Source of the DNA: Vibrio splendidus
GTDB taxonomy: Bacteria; Pseudomonadota; Gammaproteobacteria; Enterobacterales; Vibrionaceae
NCBI RefSeq assembly: GCF_001557875.1
Contig: NZ_LNRF01000009.1
Span: 1 to 64,000, forward strand
Length of the DNA: 64,000 bases
Direction of reading: 5' to 3'
A model generated the notes under the pieces. It had not been told where the DNA came from. It saw nothing but the letters and a program-made list of their open reading frames with translations, and did not search any database. The position numbers and the translations under genes are program-made. Positions 36,673-44,090 of this stretch are shown piece by piece (the first letter of the stretch is position 1; the number at the start of each line of letters is the position of its first letter).

Positions 36673-37737
36673 TTATAGTCCGCTAGTGCCTGAGAGACAG
36701 GTGTGGGTTGTTGGGGCTTGATTACTTTTGACTGGCTGCGCTTGGTTTAAAGCTGTTGTGGGCGCACCTGCTTTTCTTGATCCTACGGCTTTTATCGATT
36801 GAGCTTTCTTTGAGGGTTTCACCGCTTTGGTTTGCTTAACCGCTTTAGCTTGTTTAGCCGCTCTTGTTTGATGGGAAAATGGCGATGAGTCTCGCTTCGC
36901 TTTGGCTTGGGCGCTTCTTCTTAGCCAGCCATTCACAAAGTGGCCAATGTGCTCTAAGGGTTTGCGCTTGTCGGGGTTGATGTACAACCACGCTTGCATG
37001 GCATGCAGTTCTTGCAGCACATCTAACTTGGGGTAGGTGCGTTCTAATATTGTGGTGAACTCATGATAAATCGGCGCACTGCCTTCTTTGGTGAGCAGGT
37101 GAATCACGGCTTCATTGTTGCTTTTGGGTTTGGAAGTGAAGGGGGAGCTCTCATGTTCTTCAGAACCGCTTGGAGGATCAAGAACATCGGTGTCATCCAA
37201 GATACCGTTTTTCAAACTCAACTCTGTTTTATATTCTTTATGAAAGATTATGTGTGCCAGGTGATCACTCTCCGTGTTGGATCTGGAGTCACCCTGGTGG
37301 GTGTCTGGATGTTCTGTTTTCTGCGTGTGTTCTGTCTTCTGTACATTTTCTGGCGAGGCTAGCGGTAAGCTTGTTTGTTCTACAGTGGCGTTGTTTAGGT
37401 CGGTTTGATCATTTATGTCTAGAGCTTTGGCTGCTTGGTCTAGATCGGCCTGCTGAATGTGGCTGTCGCTGGGTAGGCGCAGCTGATAGATGTTGCTGCG
37501 CTGGCGTCCTGAATCATCAAACCGCTTTATCCGCTTCACAAAGCCTTGTTTTTCCAATTCGTTAACGTGTAGTTTCACGGTTCTTACCGACACTTCGCAA
37601 TATTGCGCCAAGTAATTGAGGGAAGGAAAACACACGCCGCGCGCGTCTGCGTTATCGGCTAATTTCAATAGCACTAACTTGCTTATTGGCGAGCCGGTTT
37701 TTAAGGGGATAAAAGAAAGAATAAGAGAAACACACAT
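36673..37737 (-). CDS. winged-helix replication-type protein
   Basis: The 354-aa protein opens with a winged-helix domain (about 15-90: SKLVLLKLADNADARGVCFP, then SLNYLAQYCEVSVRTVKLHV). This is the arrangement in phage and plasmid replication proteins of the O/HTH_36 type. A long linker and a second domain (about 225-285, AMQAWLYINPDKRKPLEHIG) follow. The tail is very rich in Lys, Ala and Gln (AKAVKQTKAVKPSKKAQSIK), a likely disordered DNA-binding segment. AAGGAG precedes ATG. No integrase or other phage gene is adjacent. Confidence 0.68.
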   Translation of the reverse strand: MCVSLILSFIPLKTGSPISKLVLLKLADNADARGVCFPSLNYLAQYCEVSVRTVKLHVNELEKQGFVKRIKRFDDSGRQRSNIYQLRLPSDSHIQQADLDQAAKALDINDQTDLNNATVEQTSLPLASPENVQKTEHTQKTEHPDTHQGDSRSNTESDHLAHIIFHKEYKTELSLKNGILDDTDVLDPPSGSEEHESSPFTSKPKSNNEAVIHLLTKEGSAPIYHEFTTILERTYPKLDVLQELHAMQAWLYINPDKRKPLEHIGHFVNGWLRRSAQAKAKRDSSPFSHQTRAAKQAKAVKQTKAVKPSKKAQSIKAVGSRKAGAPTTALNQAQPVKSNQAPTTHTCLSGTSGL

Positions 37738-38023
37738 GGTTAACGCTCCTTGTTAAATGACCATTCGTACTGAAATCCATTGATATAAAGGGCATTAACA
37801 ACACTTTTTGGCGCTTTAGGGGCAAAAGGCCTATGAGATAAGTTGTAAGAAAAGATGTTTGGTTAATCGCCTCGGATAGATATGCAACATCAACCTTATT
37901 GGTCAATGACTTTTCGAAGCACCTCTCACTTTTTTGCGTTCCTCTGTTTTCGTGTTATTCCCGCCAACCCCAATTAAGAATGTTGAAGTACATTGCCCTC
38001 CCCATGCAGCAATAAGGTGCTTA

Positions 38024-38497
38024 ATGAAGGCGATAGTTTCTCTTTTTATTTCAGCGTATCAACCCGGTATGGCGAGCATAGAGTGCCGTGCTAACTCCCT
38101 CATTCAGTCACGCCAGCCGTTATTTTTTAGTGATAGTGATGGGTTTGGCCAAGTACTGAGCTATGAAGGCGGCGGTTATAAAGAAAGCCAAATGGAAGGT
38201 TGTTATTTAAATGAGGATGAATGCGGTGACGCCCCCAGCTATGAGGATATTTGTTGGATGATCAGCCGAGCACGGCGCAGGCAACCACTGGGTTATTGCG
38301 TGATGTATTTACGCTATGTAAACCACCACTCTGGTTATGCCAAAACCGTAGCCACCAGTTTGCGACAACACATCGCATTGCACCCTAATTTAAAAGAATC
38401 GTTATCAACGTCTTTAATCACTTGGTTACAACAACACGAGGATTTATTTTGTCAAACACTCCACCAGCAACTGATCGAGTTCCACACCAGCCACTAG
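38024..38497 (+). CDS. unknown protein upstream of amidase
   Basis: This 157-aa protein is not recognised. It is polar, has no signal peptide, and contains GFGQVLSYEGGGYKESQMEG, an acidic Cys-containing stretch (CYLNEDECGDAP) and a helical carboxy-terminal half. ATG 38024 has AAGG upstream; an earlier in-frame start at 37934 is less convincing. The amidase gene overlaps its 3' end by about 49 bp. The pairing and divergence from the HTH gene suggest a small phage-derived module. Confidence 0.6.
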   Translation: MKAIVSLFISAYQPGMASIECRANSLIQSRQPLFFSDSDGFGQVLSYEGGGYKESQMEGCYLNEDECGDAPSYEDICWMISRARRRQPLGYCVMYLRYVNHHSGYAKTVATSLRQHIALHPNLKESLSTSLITWLQQHEDLFCQTLHQQLIEFHTSH

Positions 38498-39033
38498 AGG
38501 CTTCTGTTTTGCCTGAGCAGGCTAGCACGGAAGAGCTCATCCCTTCGTTAGAGCCTTGCTTATCTCCTGCTTCCTATTCTCTTAGCTTGGTTTCAGTTTT
38601 ACTCCGCTTATCTTTTTGTCCGCCCTATTCCTTTATTACAGTGCATTGCAGCGCCACGCCGCCACAGCAAGATGTAGACGTGGCCGAGATTCGTCGATGG
38701 CATAAAAAGAGAGGCTGGCGTGATGTGGGATATCACTTTGTTATTCGTCGCAACGGGGATGTCGAACTTGGCAGGCTGCTGTCACAAACCGGCGCACATG
38801 TGAAAGGACACAACAAGGGCAATATTGGGGTTTGTTTGGTCGGAGGCTGTAATGCCGAGCTGCAACCAGAAGATAACTTCACACTTGCGCAGCGCAAGGC
38901 GCTGTTTGGTTTGATGGCTGCACTGCAAGAGCAGTTCTTAATTCCAGATGATAATGTTAAGGGGCATAAAGATTGGGGCGTGAATAAGGCGTGTCCGGTT
39001 ATGGCTTTAAGAGCAGATGAGGGTGGCGAGTAA
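38449..39033 (+). CDS. N-acetylmuramoyl-L-alanine amidase
   Basis: The carboxy-terminal 130 residues form an amidase_2 (T7 lysozyme/PGRP) domain that cuts the bond between MurNAc and the peptide. Zinc ligands are visible as H in TVHCSAT, H in GAHVKGHNKGNIGV, and C in NKACPVM; a catalytic Lys/His area (VKGHKDWG) precedes the last. TTG 38449 is preferred because GAGGA lies 8 bp upstream; the extra 60 amino-terminal residues are of unknown role. There is no clear signal peptide, as in phage endolysins. The last codons (RADEGGE) come from the intergenic repeat. Confidence 0.85.
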   Translation: MSNTPPATDRVPHQPLEASVLPEQASTEELIPSLEPCLSPASYSLSLVSVLLRLSFCPPYSFITVHCSATPPQQDVDVAEIRRWHKKRGWRDVGYHFVIRRNGDVELGRLLSQTGAHVKGHNKGNIGVCLVGGCNAELQPEDNFTLAQRKALFGLMAALQEQFLIPDDNVKGHKDWGVNKACPVMALRADEGGE

Positions 39034-39140
39034 ACGAGTAGCGAGGAGATTAAGAGCGGGTGCGAGTGACGGGTAAGCGGGATGCGAAGAGCTTAAAAAT
39101 CAGATGCGAGTGACGGGTAAACGAGATACGAAGAGATGAA
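39010..39140 (+). repeat. forward copies of the 43-bp-family repeat
   Basis: About three diverged units run from inside the amidase gene's 3' end onward (GAGCAGATGAGGGTGGCGAG, then GCGGGATGCGAAGAGCTTAA, then CAGATGCGAGTGACGGGTAA). Confidence 0.8.
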
Positions 39141-39157
39141 GAGATGATTCGAGTGGC

Positions 39158-39242
39158 GCTTTTCGTATCTCGCCACTCGCATCCCGTTACTGTCTTTAGA
39201 TCTTCGTTTACCCGATTACTCGCATCTCGTTACTGCTCTTAG
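39158..39242 (-). repeat. inverted copies of the 43-bp-family repeat
   Basis: Two minus-strand units (CGTATCTCGCCACTCGCATC and CCCGATTACTCGCATCTCGT) abut the wzc stop codon. Seen from wzc, the repeat starts directly after its end. Confidence 0.8.
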
Positions 39243-41414
39243 TTATTTCTTATCGCTCGAATATGTGTAGTTGTAGTAACCGTAGCCGTATGAGCTTGAT
39301 GCTTTCTTCTCGATGGCGTTGAAGATAACGCCTTTCACTTCGATGCCTGATTGTTCGAAGCGGTTGCGAGCAACATCGATCTCTTTAATGGTGTTTTGAC
39401 CGTAACGAGCAACCATTAATGTGGTACCAGCGAAAGCACCCACAATGCTTGGGTCGGTTACTGCCAGTACTGGTGGGGTATCGACAATCACCAAATCATA
39501 CTCTTTTGAAGCCCACTCCATGAGCTCGGCAAAGCGTGGGTGCATCAGCAACTCAGATGGGTTGGGTGGCACTTGGCCGCGAGTAATAATTTCTAGGTTC
39601 TCTACTGGCGTTTTTTTGATTGATTGAGCAAACTCTTGCTTACTGCTTAATACATCAGAAAGGCCGTTGTCCCATTTCACACCGAAGCTTTGTTGTAGGT
39701 AGCCTTTACGCATATCCGCATCAATCAATAGTACCTTTTGGCCTGTTTTTGCGGCTACTGCAGCAAAGTTGGTCGAGATGAATGACTTACCAATGCCTGG
39801 CGCAGGGCCTGAAATCATCAAAATGTTATTTTTCGCTTCGAGCATCGCAAAGTGCAAACTGGTACGAAGGCCACGCAGTGCTTCAACCGAAAGATCGGCA
39901 GGGTTCGATTCAGCAAGCAGCGCTTGAGTGCCCTTGGTTTGCTGTTTCTTCGATTTAAAGCGGTTGGTTAGCTCAATCTGTAAATCAGATTTTGGTACCG
40001 CTGCGTATACCGGAAGGCCAATTTGTTCAATTTGGTCTGGGCTTTCAACACCACGGTGGAACGCTGCTTTTACTAACACAAACGCGACACTTAGCATGCC
40101 ACCCAAAAGCGTTGCTAACACAACAATTAACGGCTTTTTAGGTTTTACAGCGCGAGCATAAGCTTGTGCGTCATCCAGAATACGAACATTACCAACCGTA
40201 CCGGCTTTAATGATACTTAGCTCTTGAACCTTGTTTAATAACTGGATGTAGATCTGTTGGTTTACTTCCACATCACGCGTCATACGCAGTACTTCACGTT
40301 GTGTTTTTGGCAGTTTTTGTACTTGCTTGTTTAAGCGCTCTTTCTCACCCAATAGTGTTTTACGTTTATCAAGTAGGGCTTTGTATGCCGGGTGATCTTT
40401 AGTAAAGCGTTGGCTAATTTCACTCTCTTTAAATGTCAGCTCATTCAATTGCGCTTCAAGTTCTACCATTACCTTCAGGGTTGATTGTGCTTCTAAACCC
40501 AAGTCGATTGATTCGTTCTTTTGACGGTAGTTGTTTAGCGTATCTTCATAACCCGTCAGCTCAGATTTAATGCCTGGAAGGTGGCTTTCTAGGAACTGTA
40601 GGCTCTTCTCTGCTTCTGCAGAATTACGCTTCACGTTTTGTAAGAAGTAAGTCTGGCTAATGTGATTGAGGATATCAGAAATCAGCTGCTTGTTTTCACC
40701 TTCAAAGCTTAGCTTCAGAATGCCGGTTTGCTTGCCTTGCTCAGACAGAGACAAAGAAGCCTTCAACCATTCGATTGCTTCTAATCGGCTACGTTGACCA
40801 ATCGAGAATTCAAAATCGTTGTGTGATTCAAAACCGGCCACAAACAAGCTGTAGTCGTCGGCGGTGGCTAGCTCACCCACTTTGCCTTGCAAGATAACTC
40901 GCTCATCGTCACGAACTAATTGGTAGGTACCCTGCTCAGCATCGAGAATTTGAATGGTGTGTGCGTAACCGCTCGCATAGCTTGGCAAAGTAAAGCGGCT
41001 CACTGCGATGTGGTTGATGTCACCGGTTAAGCGAGCAAAACCCTTACCTACGATGGGTGCGTAGTTCGGTGATGTCACCGTCGTTAGGTTAAACTTATCA
41101 ACCGTTTCACCTAAGATCATACGAGATTTGATGATCTCCACTTCTGTCGTCGCAGAAGATTCTTGAGAGAACAACTCGCCCATATCACCGACCATCGATG
41201 AAATGCCGCCAGAGCTCTTCTCTTCAATTTGGATCAGGGCATCAGCTTTGTATATCGGCGTTGAAAGTAGCGCAAACGCAATACCAAACACAGCAAAAGC
41301 AAATGTGGTCAGCATGATTAGCCATTTAGCATCTAATAAGATGCCAAGCAGTTTTCCTAAATCTATCTCATCAGAGTTATCTGTATGCGATTGCTGAGAG
41401 GGTTGTGTTGTCAT
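39243..41414 (-). CDS. wzc: polysaccharide co-polymerase tyrosine autokinase
   Basis: Wzc controls chain length and export with Wza. The 723-aa protein has two transmembrane helices (about 32-52 and 427-447) around a periplasmic Wzz/coiled-coil region. The cytoplasmic BY-kinase has Walker A (GPAPGIGKSFISTN), Walker A' (VLLIDADMRKG) and Walker B (YDLVIVDTPPVL). The tail SSSYGYGYYNYTYSS is the Tyr cluster that is autophosphorylated and dephosphorylated by Wzb. It is third in the wza-wzb-wzc order. Confidence 0.96.
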   Translation of the reverse strand: MTTQPSQQSHTDNSDEIDLGKLLGILLDAKWLIMLTTFAFAVFGIAFALLSTPIYKADALIQIEEKSSGGISSMVGDMGELFSQESSATTEVEIIKSRMILGETVDKFNLTTVTSPNYAPIVGKGFARLTGDINHIAVSRFTLPSYASGYAHTIQILDAEQGTYQLVRDDERVILQGKVGELATADDYSLFVAGFESHNDFEFSIGQRSRLEAIEWLKASLSLSEQGKQTGILKLSFEGENKQLISDILNHISQTYFLQNVKRNSAEAEKSLQFLESHLPGIKSELTGYEDTLNNYRQKNESIDLGLEAQSTLKVMVELEAQLNELTFKESEISQRFTKDHPAYKALLDKRKTLLGEKERLNKQVQKLPKTQREVLRMTRDVEVNQQIYIQLLNKVQELSIIKAGTVGNVRILDDAQAYARAVKPKKPLIVVLATLLGGMLSVAFVLVKAAFHRGVESPDQIEQIGLPVYAAVPKSDLQIELTNRFKSKKQQTKGTQALLAESNPADLSVEALRGLRTSLHFAMLEAKNNILMISGPAPGIGKSFISTNFAAVAAKTGQKVLLIDADMRKGYLQQSFGVKWDNGLSDVLSSKQEFAQSIKKTPVENLEIITRGQVPPNPSELLMHPRFAELMEWASKEYDLVIVDTPPVLAVTDPSIVGAFAGTTLMVARYGQNTIKEIDVARNRFEQSGIEVKGVIFNAIEKKASSSYGYGYYNYTYSSDKK

Positions 41415-41562
41415 TTGTTTGCTACTTCCTAAACTAGTTTTTTGAAGAGAGATACGCTCCGCGCACTTCTCTTTTATATGATTCTATTGGTGGCTTAGCC
41501 ACGTCTACGTATAGAGCATGACATTTAAAAAGCTGTCTATTCAAAACCTACGGTATTTAAAC

Positions 41563-42003
41563 TTACAGTTTTTTTGCCCAAGCTTGCGCAGCTTCGTCAA
41601 TCAGCTTATAAGCGTGTTCAAAGGCTTCACGGCTTTGACGGTAAGGATCAGGAATGTCTTTTTGGCCTATCCACTGACCAAACAGCATCGTTTTTCCGCG
41701 AGCCTCCGGCGATATTTGAGTAAGCGCTTCTAAATGGCCCTTCTCCATCACCAAAATCAAGTCATACTGAGCACAAAGCTGTGGCGTGACTTGTTGAGAC
41801 TGATGATTTTCAACATCGACACCATTTTCAGCGGCAATCACAATCGCCGTTTCATCTGCAGGCTTACCAATTAAACGGCTTTTTTCAGCAGCAATACCAG
41901 CAGAGGCTACCTCTTTGTTCGGTAGTAATTTTTGAAGAACGCGCTCTCCCGTCGGGGAACGACAAATGTTACCCACGCAGACCACTAAAATTTTATTAAA
42001 CAT
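41563..42003 (-). CDS. wzb: low molecular weight protein-tyrosine phosphatase
   Basis: Wzb removes phosphate from the Wzc Tyr cluster to allow high-molecular-weight polymer to form. The 146-aa protein has the P-loop VCVGNICRSPTG (C9 nucleophile, R15) and the general-acid loop DPYRQS. It lies between wza and wzc. Confidence 0.95.
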   Translation of the reverse strand: MFNKILVVCVGNICRSPTGERVLQKLLPNKEVASAGIAAEKSRLIGKPADETAIVIAAENGVDVENHQSQQVTPQLCAQYDLILVMEKGHLEALTQISPEARGKTMLFGQWIGQKDIPDPYRQSREAFEHAYKLIDEAAQAWAKKL

Positions 42004-42089
42004 AACTGACTTCTAATTGTAATGGGCTTATAAGCTGACGTACTTATAAACTAAATATACTGATAAACCGAATGCACTTCTAAACATAA

Positions 42090-42122
42090 AAAAATCAGGC
42101 CACACGTGAAGTGCAACCTGAT
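42090..42122 (-). terminator. intercistronic terminator between wza and wzb
   Basis: On the minus strand ATCAGG ... CCTGAT, with inner pairing GCAC/GTG, is followed by seven T. It sits inside an otherwise continuous wza-wzb-wzc unit, so it should make wza more abundant. RfaH could promote readthrough. Confidence 0.75.
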
Positions 42123-42139
42123 TACCGTTCTATCTTAGC

Positions 42140-43279
42140 CTAAGGCCAATTACGAACACGTAGCGCACCTTCGGTTAAATTATTAAATCCGTTGATGGTT
42201 GGAAGCAGCTGACCTATCACACGGTTCCAACGGCTGATTGGTGCGGCCGTTACGTAAACAATATCGTAAGGCTTTAAATCAAATTCGGTGCCAATCACTA
42301 AGGCTGATGCATCTTCGATATCCAGTTGGTAGATGTCCGCCATACGTTCTGATTTATCATCAGAAGTACGAATTACAAACACCCCCGTTGCATCGGCAGT
42401 GAGTTCGTTAATACCACCCACATTACTTAATGCTTCTGTCAGGCTCATTCCTACGCGATCAATCTTTAATAACTTAGGCTCTTTCACTTCCCCCATCACA
42501 AACACTTTCTGATTGTCGTTACGAGGTACGTGAACAATATCGCCCGCTTGCAGTAAGCGGTTTTGCGTTAGGTCACCGCGTTGCATCAAACCATAAAGAG
42601 ACAGGTTCTCTTCCACGCCGTTACGGGTTAATGAAACATTACGCCAATCGGCATCTTCAGACAAACCACCAGAGCGGTTCACCGCATCCAGCAGTGTTAA
42701 TGGAATGTTAGTAATCGGCTGTTGGCCAGGTTTTGAAACCTCACCAGTAATGTAGGTTTTCTTAGAACGGAAAGCCGCTACGTTAACATCAACCTGAGGG
42801 CTCTCGATGTACTTAGCTAAACGAGTCGCAATATCCTTACGAATTTCACGAACGGTTTTGCCTGCCACTTCTACTGTACCAATGTAAGGGTAGAAGATAG
42901 TGCCATCTGCATGGACCCAGTTACCGGCTTCTGCGCTGCTACGGTAAGAACCCGCAGGGATGGTCAGTTCAGGGTGATCCCAGATCGTGATGTTTAGGAT
43001 ATCACCGACGCCAACTTGGTATTCATACTTTGCGATGTCGACATCCAGTTCAGGGTTGGCTTGTGAAACCGACAATGTATTGGTTTGGTAAGTCGATACC
43101 AACTGTGCAGTCAGTGGGTAAACATTCACCACTTCCGAAATGTCAGACTCTTGTTGCTGTTCCTCAGAGGGCTGAATCACATTCTTACCACCGGTAGACA
43201 GGTGAGTACCTGGAGTCGTACACCCTACAAGCAATGCAGGAATAAGCGCGAAAAGGAGACGATTTTTATTGATCTTCAT
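42140..43279 (-). CDS. wza: outer-membrane polysaccharide export lipoprotein
   Basis: Wza forms the octameric outer-membrane pore for polysaccharide. A lipoprotein signal ends LIPALLVGC. The polysaccharide export domain (VGVGDILNITIWDHPELTIP) and two SLBB repeats follow, then the amphipathic carboxy-terminal helix that crosses the outer membrane. The length of about 379 aa matches E. coli Wza closely. ATG 43279 is chosen; TTG 43288 would add three residues. It is first after the ops element at 43417. Confidence 0.96.
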   Translation of the reverse strand: MKINKNRLLFALIPALLVGCTTPGTHLSTGGKNVIQPSEEQQQESDISEVVNVYPLTAQLVSTYQTNTLSVSQANPELDVDIAKYEYQVGVGDILNITIWDHPELTIPAGSYRSSAEAGNWVHADGTIFYPYIGTVEVAGKTVREIRKDIATRLAKYIESPQVDVNVAAFRSKKTYITGEVSKPGQQPITNIPLTLLDAVNRSGGLSEDADWRNVSLTRNGVEENLSLYGLMQRGDLTQNRLLQAGDIVHVPRNDNQKVFVMGEVKEPKLLKIDRVGMSLTEALSNVGGINELTADATGVFVIRTSDDKSERMADIYQLDIEDASALVIGTEFDLKPYDIVYVTAAPISRWNRVIGQLLPTINGFNNLTEGALRVRNWP

Positions 43280-43416
43280 GTTAACCAAGTAATAGAGGTG
43301 GAATGTATTGTGATCCCCAAAAGGACACCAAAGGAAGTTAAGCGCGTAATTTTATCAGCTATGCAGCATTTAATAGAGTTAAGGCGGGGAGGGATAACGT
43401 GATCTTGTTCCCATTT

Positions 43417-43449
43417 AATATCAAAGAGACGCTACCGCCCTTTGATATT
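43417..43449 (-). promoter_or_regulatory. ops element in the loop of a perfect hairpin
   Basis: The minus strand reads GGCGGTAGCGTC (43428-43439), an exact ops core for RfaH recruitment. It is flanked by a perfect 10-bp inverted repeat, AATATCAAAG / CTTTGATATT, so the ops lies in the loop. It is about 140 bp upstream of wza. The rest of 43280-43610 shows no gene. Confidence 0.8.
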
Positions 43450-43610
43450 CCGCGACATCACACTGCGTAGTTAATATGCCTCTATCTATCTGGCATTGAG
43501 ATAGAAGTTTTATGTCGTAAACCGAGCCAAAAATCGGACTTTCACACGGTTATTTTATTGCGTATGCATTATCCACAATTTGTGTTTATTATCAACCTAG
43601 TTGAATGGTT

Positions 43611-43760
43611 AAAGAGCAGATACGGGATTCGAGTGAACGAGATGCGAAGAGCTTAAGAGCGCAAGAGCAGATGCGGGATGCGAGTGAGCGAGATGCGAAA
43701 AGCTAAAGAGCAGATGAGAGTAGCGGGATGCGAGTGAACGAAGAGCTAAGAGCAGTTAAA
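43611..43760 (+). repeat. forward copies of the 43-bp-family repeat
   Basis: Three to four units lie in tandem (GAGCAGATACGGGATTCGAG, GAGCAGATGCGGGATGCGAG, GCGGGATGCGAGTGAACG). They sit between the wza leader and yjbH. Confidence 0.85.
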
Positions 43761-43783
43761 GCCTTGACGGGATGCTTTTAGCT

Positions 43784-43931
43784 CCTCCCCTTTATCACAA
43801 CTGTTGCTTGGCAGAAAACACCAACATAAGGGGAGGCTGGGAGGGGTTGGTAACACATAGATTAACATCCCCCTCTAACTCCCCCTTTGATGAACATCAC
43901 TGCTCACAAACGAACGGCGTTCAAGGGGGAG
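43784..43931. repeat. stem-loop element with CCTCCCC and CTCCCCC arms
   Basis: Two hairpins lie back to back: CCTCCCCTT (43784) with AAGGGGAGG (43828), and CTCCCCCTTTGA (43879) with TCAAGGGGGAG (43921). Similar GGGGAGG-rich elements recur in gammaproteobacterial genomes. This one is inserted between forward and inverted 43-bp units. Confidence 0.6.
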
Positions 43932-43961
43932 AACCAAAAGCGAGGTGCAATTAATATCACC

Positions 43962-44090
43962 AGCTCTTAAGCTATTCGTAACTCGATACTGCTCTTCCCC
44001 GCTCTTCGCATCCCGTCTACTCGTTACCCGAATCTATCTTTTCTCGCTCTTCGTATCCCGCTTACTCGTCACCCGTATCTATCTTTTCAC
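43962..44090 (-). repeat. inverted copies of the 43-bp-family repeat
   Basis: Three minus-strand units (GCTCTTCGCATCCCGTCTAC, GCTCTTCGTATCCCGCTTAC and an older copy) end inside the 3' end of yjbH, whose stop codon lies in the last unit. Confidence 0.85.

Noticed and set aside
43085..43402. Plus-strand reading frame over the wza start
   Set aside because: It is a shadow opposite the conserved wza coding region and leader.
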